Positions 37,025 to 45,952 of a stretch of 64,000 bases of DNA are shown piece after piece. This stretch comes from Strigops habroptila (Eukaryota; Chordata; Aves; Psittaciformes; Psittacidae), in NCBI RefSeq assembly GCF_004027225.2, contig NC_044289.2, positions 3,957,761-4,021,760 of the forward strand. The letters are read 5' to 3'. The notes under the pieces are model-generated. The model saw nothing but the letters and a program-made list of their open reading frames with translations. It did not search any database and was not told where the DNA came from. How positions within the stretch are numbered: the stretch's first letter is position 1; every line of letters begins with the position of its first letter. The position numbers and the translations under genes are program-made.

Positions 37025-37149
37025 CTGCCGTGGCTAAACATTTTGACTGTTCCTGGAGACTCATATTAGAGCTGTTGGGATCTGAACCAGTGATGTGAGG
37101 TCTGCTGCTCTTGCTGTAGATGCTGTCACCTTTTCTGAGCAGTTGCTCC
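37025..37149 (-). other. candidate coding exon (minus strand)
   Basis: Read on the minus strand, an acceptor (TAGCTTTTCATTATTGAG) is followed by 125 nt ending in CACGGCAG/GTAAAT, a good donor. The segment is open through one frame for 41 codons. It enters in phase 2 and leaves in phase 1. The translation is hydrophilic and low in tryptophan and cysteine (it contains KGDSIYSKSSRPH and SNMSLQEQSK), unlike the Leu/Cys/Trp-rich noise of most frames here. I do not recognise the protein. The CR1 copy at 37,203 lies only about 55 bases upstream of the acceptor, so branch point and exon definition could be affected. On the other strand from the signal-peptide exon, this would belong to a different, leftward gene. 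It may still be chance. Confidence 0.25.
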
Positions 37150-37202
37150 CTCAATAATGAAAAGCTATTTTGGCTTTGCTGGCGTTTTTGTACACTTTTT
37201 CG

Positions 37203-37430
37203 GAGAATCATAGAATAGTTTGGGTTGAAGGGACCTTAAAGCTTACCCAGTTCCAACCCCCTGCCATGGGTAGGGACACCTTCCACTGGGCCAGGTTGCT
37301 CCAAGCCCCTGTGTCCAACCTGGCCTTGAACACTGCCAGGGATGGGGCAGCCACAGCTTCTCTGGGCACCCTGTGCCAGCGCCTCAGCACCCTCACAGGG
37401 AAGAACTTTCTCCTCATCTCTAGTATAAGT
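37203..37430 (-). mobile_element. CR1 LINE 3' fragment, minus-strand arm of inverted pair
   Basis: It begins GAGAATCATAGAATAGTTTG, the complement of the CR1 tail, and continues through CTTCCACTGGGCCAGGTTGC to CCTCACAGGGAAGAACTTTC. Weaker similarity may extend to about 37,500. It is nearly the reverse complement of the copy at 35,985-36,223. A young-looking copy by its match to its siblings. Confidence 0.92.
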
Positions 37431-38982
37431 CTACTCTCTTTCAGTTTAAACTATTGCAGTAGCTTTTCTTGTTCCTCATTCCTTCCACTCTTCCAGTGAA
37501 AATGAACTGAGTATGACCATTTCTTTCTGGAGGTAAAATGTGTCCAGAAAAGGAATTTTGGTCAAATCCAGATACGTTCCTGGTTTTAACATGCTCTGGG
37601 CAATAGTAGCTCTGTGGCTGCCCCTGCTACGGTCAGAATCTCGGTGTGCAAAGGGCATTATTAAACCGAGGTTGTGTTCTGAGCAAGTTATACTTAAAGA
37701 AGGTGGGATAGAAAGAGGTGATGAGTGTCTGCACTTTTCCATCAACAAGCAATGGAGACCCAGAGGTTGTTCCCAGCCTGAGGATCTCCTGAGTCCTTGG
37801 CTGTAAGTTCAAGGCAGGTGTTTCCTCCTCAGCTATTTGCAGCTGAGCACGTTGTCACCCACAGAAGGGATGAAAACACATCCCAGTTGGGTCATGGAGC
37901 ACAGCAGGAAAAGCTGCTCCAAGACAGGTCATTTTTCACCCAGTGCTGAGATGAACCTCTATGATAATGAGCTCCAATATATTAGAGAAATGTTGCTTAA
38001 AGCACCTGGGTCAGATGGAGCTAATTAGATCTAACCTCACTAATTCAATACCCCAATTCATTTGCTGTGCTCTGAGACACCTGCAGGAGGGCTCTGCTTT
38101 GCTGTTCTCTGGTGTAGGGCACAGCCCAGCACTGGGGAGAAGCAGCCAGATGTTTGGCAAGAACTTGGGGACCAAAATGAGTGATGGCCTTACACATACA
38201 GCAGCCTGGGCTGTAAAGTAACTACATCAAACGTGCTGCTTCATGAAAGGCTGAATTTATATATGAAATCTGGGGAGGCTGTTTGCTCAAAGGCTTGGAT
38301 TTTGCCTCTCTCATCAGATGTTAACTCAGAGTGGATCCTCCACATCTGGGAATGGGATAAGCACAGTACTGCCTCAGATACTGTGTTGAGCTATGCCAGA
38401 TTTTTCAGCCTTGAAAGCTGTTGCGAAAAGAAACCATTGTTATGCCTTTTTCTGGTGGCACGGAGGGCTTGCAGGCTGCTGGTTCAAGGGAATTGCTCAT
38501 CTGCACAACTTGGTTTCTGGCGTGGTAGAAAAACACACGTTGGAGACTGCTGAGCTAATAGACTGGAGTGACAATGATACAGATATGTCTGGCGTCTCTG
38601 CAGCGTTTCTGCATCACCAATGAGAGAGGCAGAAGATCACAGGAAGGTCTGAACTAGACTGGTGCAAAAGTCCCCAGTAAGTTCTCTGCTCTGCTGCAGA
38701 TTTTAAGGAGACGTTACAGCCGTGGTTTGGGTGAAAAGCAAGCATAATATTGGATGATCTCTGGGGTCCAGAGCAAAGTTAGCAACAATGCGAAGAGATA
38801 AGGTGGGAAGCATCTTTTCTATGAATGGGGAGAAATAAGGAGAATGACTTCCAGGTGTCAGGAAGCTGGAAGGGTCACTGGGGACCTCCCTGGGTCGCAG
38901 ACAAGACATGGTGCAGCAGCTAGAGAAAACATGCCAAGGCTTTATCTAATCTTTCCTGCTTCTGTGAACCTTGGACTCCATG

Positions 38983-39048
38983 ACTGGCCTTCCTTGCCAT
39001 GGTGCTTGTCCACAACTGGCCTTCATGGCCTTGAGGTGCTTGTTCACA
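38983..39048. repeat. imperfect tandem duplication, about 33-bp units
   Basis: ACTGGCCTTCCTTGCCATGG..CACA (38,983-39,014) is followed by ACTGGCCTTCATGGCCTTGAGG..CACA (39,015-39,048). Both end GGTGCTTGT-CACA. The units differ by a few substitutions and a two-base indel. Local duplication of no evident function. Confidence 0.65.
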
Positions 39049-39207
39049 CACAGCAGTGCCAGTCAGTTCATCATCTTTGCTGCCTGATGCTGTCTAATCT
39101 ATGTAGCAGCCCAGCACAGAAGAAGTCTAATGCTTTTTGATTTTTGCCTAGTTTTGAACTGGCACCATAGTTTATGAAGACTAAAAGCTGTTTTATGGTA
39201 TGAAAGA

Positions 39208-39522
39208 GAATCATAGAATAGTTAGGGTTGGAAAGGACCTTAAGATCACCTAGTTCCAACCTGCCTGGCCATGGGCAGGGACACCTCACACTAAACCATG
39301 TCACCCAACACTCCATCCATCCTGGCCTTGAACACCACCAGGGATGGAGCATTCACAGCTTCCTTGGGGAACTCATGCCAGTGCCTCACTACCCTCACTG
39401 TAAAGAACTTCTTCCTTATATTTAACCTAAACTTCTCCCTTTGAAGTTTGAACCTATTATCCCCTGTCCTATCACTGCAGTCCCTAATGAAGAGTCCCTC
39501 CCCAGGATCCTTGTAGGTGCTG
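39208..39522 (-). mobile_element. CR1 LINE 3' fragment, distinct subfamily
   Basis: It begins GAATCATAGAATAGTTAGGG and carries a 3' UTR variant (CCATGGGCAGGGACACCTCA, then ACTAAACCATGTCACCCAAC) that differs from the 36-37 kb copies. Upstream CR1 sequence (AAGAACTTCTTCCTTATATT) extends it to about 39,522. It is a minus-strand insertion of about 315 bases, truncated at its 5' end. Confidence 0.92.
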
Positions 39523-42500
39523 ATGCCAAAGAACTACCATGTTTTATGTCATGATTTGAACGTGGCCAGTAGCCAGAACATGACCATTTAAACTACAAAA
39601 GAGAGAAGCAGCTCAAGTGATTTTAAATATTGCCATTATCCCAGTGCTTTATCTGTAAGTGAAACTTGTACTCACATGCACTAGAAACACTTGTAGGTTT
39701 CAGATCTTATTTTGTTTGGGTTTCGTTAGAGTAGGAAATAGCTTTATGTCCGTTATTGTTATTTCTCCTGCCCATACAGCCCAGGAAGGAAGCCAGCCTT
39801 GAACTGCAGTGGCAGTTGTACGTAGAAGAGACTTTGTGCCTAATGAACAGATGGGTTGAAGAACTTGGCTGAGCATAGTGGCTCATGGAAAGCTTTTCTC
39901 ATTTCAAGAGGAGTGGCACCATAGGTGACAGTAGGACACCAGGTGGGTGACAGGGATGCTGTTGTGGTGCCGCCTCTTCTGTGATGCTGGGGAAGGTCAG
40001 TGCTGAATAACAACCACTTTCTCAGTCCAGATATGCCTCTGCAGGTGAAGATAGGGCAGCATATGTCATGCTGGCAAAGTGTTTTGGGCTCCCTTGAAAT
40101 GAGAGGCATAATACGAAGGTAAGATTCTATTTAATATATCATGTTTAATGGCAGGACTCTTAGTGGGGCCCAAGTATCTTACTGGCTTGCATCTCACTTG
40201 CATCTTAATGAATTCCAAGGGTATTTGATCACCTGCCTGCCTTAGGTGTTTTTGAAAAGCCAAGTCTAGCAGTCGGAGGGAATGCAGAAGGATAAGCCAT
40301 GTGTAATGCTAGCAATAAAGATAGTTGCTGAGCCCTAGATATAGATATTTATCATATAAAGATAGGTGGCTCTCTCTCTCCCCTAATGTATTCTGCAGTA
40401 TGTTTCATATGATCTAGCTTTAGCACCAATAAAGTTTATTTTAAATTGGATTCTGGAAAAACAGGCAGAAAGGCAAACATAGCAACAGCCTGCCCTTTGA
40501 ATAGTTATGTGCTGGCTGGGAGGAGGCATGGTAGATCAAGGTTAAAACAGGCCAGTGGTCCTGCCTGCCGCTTGGAAGCACAAGGACATTGGAGAAAAGG
40601 TTCTTTTCCCCCCCACATAAGTAGGAATCCCAGGCTGATATTCTTGCCTCAACAAGACCTGTACATTTTCTAAACAGCTTAGCTGCATGAATCAGAAATA
40701 CACTTCCAATCTGTTTTCCTCTTCCCTTAAGGCAGCGGGAATGGGAAATCAATTCAGGACAAATTGGGCTAAATCAAACTAGGGATGATGCTTTTTTGAA
40801 ATCAGGGAAATGCTTATCTAAAGCGGGTGGTTGAGGACTCTAAAACTGCCAGGACCAGCATGTGCTGGAGGTCAGGTCTGGGTGACGGGTGGTTTGGGGG
40901 TGCTGCTTTGCAAGAAGATGCTCAGGAACAGCACGCTGCCTGTTCTGCCCGTGCCTGCCTGCTCCCTTCTGTGGCCTGCAGGCAGGGCAGCAGAGAGGCA
41001 CTGATTCTGTTGTAGGCATCTCTAGCAGTATCTGGGTGGGATCAGCTGTGTTTTTCTAAGTACAGCCCCACTCCAAGCCAGACACAAGCTGGTGTAGTTT
41101 GCAAGGCACTGAGCTTCCACTAATGAGCCTTTGTTACAGACAGTGTGTTAGTGTGAGGCCAGTGCATCCCTCCATGTCCCCTGCCCCTGCTCTGGCTTCA
41201 GTTTGGATAAGTGGAAATCCTTTGGATTGTGAAAAATGGAACGTCTTCTGATGTCACTGCCCCAGATACTGTTCTTTTGCCCCAGTGGTTAGTTTGCTTT
41301 GTTACACCTCCCCGTCTTGCTGTGACTCTTCCATTTTGCCATGTAGGCACATGCTTAGCATCCTTTTCATTTCCCACAGACAAAACAGAAGCGGACAGTC
41401 AGTCTCCTCAGGAGGGGATGGGGAGCAGGATGGAATTGTGTCAGGACCCCCATGGAGCAGATCTTCCATGTCTGCTGGATGCAGCAGCAGAACCTAGCAG
41501 GTGGTGCACCTTCATGCAAGGACACAGCAGGACTGTCACTGTAGAGATGACAGCGTGGGTGCCTCTCCCTTCCCACGCTGAGATAATGTTTCCAGGACCC
41601 AAGCTCTTGTGCATGCGTGGGGTTACATAGCCCTGTGTGAAGTGCTGCAGTGAATGGTGATAGCTTGCTCTTGCTGTGTAATGCGGAGGAGTCTGCAAAG
41701 CAGGAGTGCCCAAAGTAGGGGGCTTGGGGGAAAATGGCATTGGCAGAGCAAGGAGGAAAGTGCTGAGGCTGTTCTGTTAGCTGGGTTGGTGTTAGGAGCT
41801 GCTCTGGCAAAGGAAAGAGCTCAGGACCTGAGTTAAATCTTTCAAAGTGGTGGTAGGTACTTTGTACAGGAGGGAAGCCCATGTTGGGGTGCTGCCTGAG
41901 CAGGACCCTCTCCAAAACATTTGGGTGCATTGGGCTGTCCCCGCTGTACACCCATCTGTGTTGGCAAGAAGAAACTGTGTGTGTACACCAGTAAAGTGAG
42001 CTGGGAGAGCTCTGCTGAGGGCTGCTGAGCAAGCAGGGGACAGCTTTAGTTACCCCATGGCTTTGCTGACTCCAGCTGAACTCTGTGGTCCCAACACACA
42101 CCACCGCTTCACATCGGACAATGGTTCACCTGTGGGACCATCCCAGTGCAGAGCTGGATCTGGAGCCATGGAGTCATTTCTGCTGCTGTGTTGCTCAGTG
42201 TTAACAATCTGCACAGTCTGCTGACTGGCCATGTAAGCAGTTTGTGTTTGGGATTTTGTGGAAGTTTTGGGGTGCTTCATGGGTGCTGCACCATGCAGAT
42301 ACTGGAGTGGCTGCAGTGATTCCTACAGCAGGGCTTGTATTAAGGGTAACACACACAGTATGCTGAAAGAGGGGCTGATGTTTCCTTCAGAGGTCTGTCA
42401 TTCCCCGTTTGCTTTCAGAAGCATGTTCAGATAGGGGAACATTTTATTGCCCTTCAGAAGAGCCGTTCGTGTTTGTCTCCACAGAGTTAAAATTCTCTGC

Positions 42501-42874
42501 TTTTTTGCCTGTTATTCTGCAGCCTAAGGACATCCAGGCGTCTCACAACCAAGAGGAAAGTCCTGCCATCCCAGCGCAGTTCTCCTGACCTCTATAATGA
42601 AGCAGTTTAGGTAGGAAGGAACCCATGGAGGTCCCTAGTCCAGACTCTGAGTTGTCACAGAAGCTGTAGATGTGTCTGGACTGAGGAGAGATCTGGGAAT
42701 GGTGGTGTGGGTTGGTCTTCCTTGCTTGGATGGACTTGTGTTTCACAGCATACTAGCAGAGGGCCACCTTGTGTTTGATCCATGGGGTTCCTCCTCATCA
42801 GGCTTCTCTATCCCAACGGTCCTTGGGATCTCTCCCAAAACCTCACTCTGAGCTCTTCTCTTTTTGCCCTTCAG

Positions 42875-43112
42875 GCTGTAGCAGTCCCCCCAGCCATCCC
42901 TACAGACAGAGGTCCAAACTTCTCAGGCTCTTCATCCACCGTCCTGTATGTAACTTCGGAGAGCAACACTCTGTTTGCTCATCCTGCTTGGATGACGTTC
43001 AGCAGCTCCATCATTCTGGAGCTGTTGCCAGCTCCCCTTGTTTGTACTGCGGGATGGAGCGGGGCTGACACAGGCTGCCTTTGGCAGAGTGCAGGGATGA
43101 GGCTTACACAAG
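42875..43112 (+). other. candidate coding exon (plus strand)
   Basis: A very good acceptor (GAGCTCTTCTCTTTTTGCCCTTCAG, pyrimidine-rich) ends at 42,874. The next 238 nt are open in one frame for 79 codons, starting in phase 0, and stop at CACAAG/GTAAAT (GT at 43,113), leaving in phase 1. The residues run from AVAVPPAIPTDRG, through a Ser/Thr-rich stretch, to GCLWQSAGMRLTQ. No domain is recognised. It lies on the same strand as the signal-peptide exon, but the phases do not match directly (phase 1 out, phase 0 in), so at least one more exon would be needed between them. The frame also stays open beyond the donor to 43,246, which weakens the case for an exon boundary. Confidence 0.22.
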
Positions 43113-43890
43113 GTAAATCCTGCAATTGGAAGACGACACAGGCAGATCTGGTGCAGCTTAGAGCAGTGAGTGTTCCCCCAGCAGCCACGGGAATTGTTGG
43201 TGATTTGTTTCCAGCACAATTAGCAATAAAAAGAAAAAACAATTAAAAATGAAGAAAAATTCCTGAGTGCACGGAAACAACAAATAAAAGATGACCTTAC
43301 TGGGCAAGGGTTTTGACAGGGATACAGACTAGAGAGACCTATTGTGGTGGCCCTGTGGCACTGTCATTATATGCCATGTGAGATGTGCAGTTGAGAGATG
43401 CATTTCTCCTGGAGTGTATAAAAGCTGTCCTCTTCTAATCACCACCCACTTAGCACCTTGAGGTAAATCAATACTTACTCATCATTGTAAGATCCTTTCA
43501 TGCAATCAGTCAAGAAGAGATCCTGAATGAGGAAGTCTGACTTTTTTCATCAAATTTGAAATGTTTGGGAAAATATCGATGTGCCAGGAAAACTGCTGAA
43601 CAGAAAACAGTGTTCCATTCAAAAGTCTGCTTTGAAGATTCAACTTTTGTTTCAAATTTCTGCTTGCGATGGAGTCTTTTTAAATGCTTATTTCTATTAG
43701 TAGGACATCATGGTGAATCCAAGCAATTTGTGGAAGTGACCCTTTATAGTTTTTGTCAGACCAGGACTAAATGCTTTCTACTAGAGGAAAAGCAGAAGAT
43801 TATCTAAACACCAGCAAGACGTAGAGTTTTGAAAGTTTGAGTATTGGAATAATCACTATTCATGTGTAACAGATACGTAAGTTCATGTCC

Positions 43891-44015
43891 ACTCAGTGGA
43901 TAAGGAACTGGCTGGCTGGTTGCACTCAGAGTTGTGGTTAACGGCTCGATATCCAAGTGGGTGCCAGTGATGAGTTGATGAGTGGTCCCTTCCAACCCAA
44001 ACCATTCTGTGATTC
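43891..44015 (+). mobile_element. internally deleted CR1: reverse-transcriptase piece joined to 3' tail
   Basis: 43,891-43,975 matches the part of CR1 ORF2 that precedes the reverse-transcriptase SGVPQGS motif (GGATAAGGAACTGGCTGG.., then TATCCAAGTGG, read as the IRNWL..VVVNGS..SKW segment with a small frame-breaking deletion). It then jumps directly to the last about 35 bases of the CR1 3' end (GGTCCCTTCCAACCCAAACC, then ATTCTGTGATTC). The roughly 1 kb that should lie between is missing. It is non-functional. The fusion could be a deletion after insertion or a template jump during insertion. Confidence 0.8.
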
Positions 44016-45603
44016 AAGGTCTCTCAGCTTTGCAGATCAGATTTCTGCTGAGATCAATTACTCAGCAGTGATTTGGGGTTTTTGCCAAACTGATTTCTAC
44101 TTTCTTCCTTTCAAAACCCATCACCTCATGTTCCGTAGACTGTTTTGGTGAGTAGTTTTGGACTACAAGTGAAATATTTCTGCCTTGAAGTGAAGCGAAA
44201 ATGGTCTTCTGTCCTAAGTCAGTTTATACCTGTACTCTATTTACTGTAAGAATACCTTCCTCACATTACTTCTGTGTTGGGTGCCCATTATGTGGGGTTC
44301 AGCACAGTGGTTCAGGCACTGTCTGTGTTGGAGGATACACATTCCCACTCGCATCTTCAACTCACTCTGCTGCTGCTCATCCTTGTAGCTCTGAAGGTGA
44401 GCAGTCCTGTCCTGCCCACCAGAGGAGATGGGTCCTCTCCCAGCAGTTGGTACCTGGGAGGAGCTGGCTGTCCATCAGTCAGCCAGGGCACCCAGTGGGT
44501 GCAAACCCAGAGTTTCTCGTTGCCTGTTGAGAGATTTACTTTGTGAAATATCTTGTTCAAGATGTATGTGGTATTATTTGGAAGACAGCAGACTTGGAAC
44601 AGCTCATCATGGATGGCTGCCTGAGTTCTTTGGTACTACCCTAAAGCTCAATGAGCACTAGTTATCAGGAGGAAGACATGACATGCTGTGAGCATGCCCC
44701 AAGCTGTAGCTCCTGGCGGATGCAGCTTCCTCCGCTGCTCCAGCCACCTCTCCAGACGTGATGTTTCACCCAAGCTTGTTCATCAGATGGGTTTGATGAA
44801 GAGCTCTCAGAGTTGTTCAGCTTCAAAAACTGTTTGACAGTCAAGCTGTGCTGCTTGTTTGTGATTGGCCTGAGAAGTTAGAGGGTTTTTTAAGAGTCAC
44901 TCAGGGCTGTGATTGCAATGAGCACTTCAAGCCTGAAAGCTCGCAGGTGGTGAGGAAAAGTTCTACTCCCATGAACAGGACTGGGAGGAATTCAAGTGGC
45001 AGGGGCTACATACATAGGGGAAAGCTGTAGAAGAGGAAGAAAACAAGATTTTGACTCTCACCTCGTTGTGCAAATAAACATTTTGTTTAAATTAGCTCCA
45101 GACATGACTGCAAACATGTATTAGGGGTCCTTCAGATGTTTGTTAAGGACTTTCTTTAAACTGCTTCTTAATCAAATGTTCTTACCACTGTGAGTTGTTT
45201 GTATAACTGGTTCCTCCTTTTCCCACCCACCAGCACTGCTGCTTGAGAAGCAGTTTAATGGAAAAACTCTGAAGGAGAAGGCTATGATTTTTAGAAGCTT
45301 TGTCATCTCCACTGGTTAGAATTGCCTTTCTCTGTCTCTTAGAGCTTTGTTCAAATCCTGTTGTAACCTCTCACAGCTGGAGCCAAGCCAGAGTGTAGAA
45401 GTTATCTTCTCAGAAGCTACGGGCCATTTGGCCACCCCAAGAGAAGGTGTGGACCACCTCATCACTAAGCAAAGCATTGCCACGTTGGCTGTGCTACACG
45501 GTCCCTTGCTTAAGTAGGAGAAGTTATTTAATGTTCAGATACTCCTCAAAGTAAGGCAGTGGTGTGTAAATGTGCTAGTACAGCTGGCTGTTCTCTTGCC
45601 AGT

Positions 45604-45676
45604 AGCTAACTCCATGGCTAAGTGCCATTTCATGTCTCTGCTTCATTTCCCCAGCTGTAAAAATAGTCTAATGGGA
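45604..45676 (-). repeat. MIR/L2-like ancient repeat fragment
   Basis: Contains CATGTCTCTGCTTCATTTCC followed by CCAGCTGTAAAAATAGTCTA, the familiar reversed MIR/L2 3' core (CCTCAGTTTCCCCATCTGTAAAATGGG). Only about 70 bases are clear. Same orientation as the next MIR-like piece at 45,868. Confidence 0.45.
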
Positions 45677-45867
45677 AAAACCTCAGGCTCAAGTCTCACT
45701 CAAGAGCATTTCGTGTTGCTTCCCTGAATGCTTTGTGCTTTTGGTGTTTTCCTCTGGAGTGCAGTGAGCACTTTGCCCATTACAGGTGCTTGGTGCAGGG
45801 ATGTGCCAGCAGCTATCACAGAAGAGAAAGCTTAGGGAACTTTTCTATGCTGCGATGCTGTGAGGTG

Positions 45868-45952
45868 AGTCCAGATTCTGCTCCTGGCTATGCTACAAGA
45901 TGCTTGGGGTGAGTTAAAATGACTTTGGGTTTCAGTGTCCCCCACTGGCTGG
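45868..45952 (-). repeat. MIR-like ancient SINE fragment
   Basis: Read on the plus strand: AGATTCTGCTCCTGGCTATG, CTACAAGATGCTTGGGGTGA, AAATGACTTTGGGTTTCAGT, GTCCCCC. This is the reverse complement of the MIR-type core, in order. It begins four bases after a GAG/GTGAGT donor-like site at 45,865. Confidence 0.5.

Noticed and set aside
44274..44400. Leu-rich transmembrane-like stretch ending at a GAAG/GTGAGC donor
   Set aside because: There is no adequate acceptor upstream, and Leu-rich runs are common in CTG-repeat-like vertebrate sequence.
44848..45030. A CDCNEHFKPES stretch that recalls the end of a THAP zinc-finger domain
   Set aside because: The earlier C-x2-4-C and the central Pro/Trp of THAP are not in the frame, and a similar-looking cysteine piece at 45.8 kb is in the wrong order. 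Chance resemblance.
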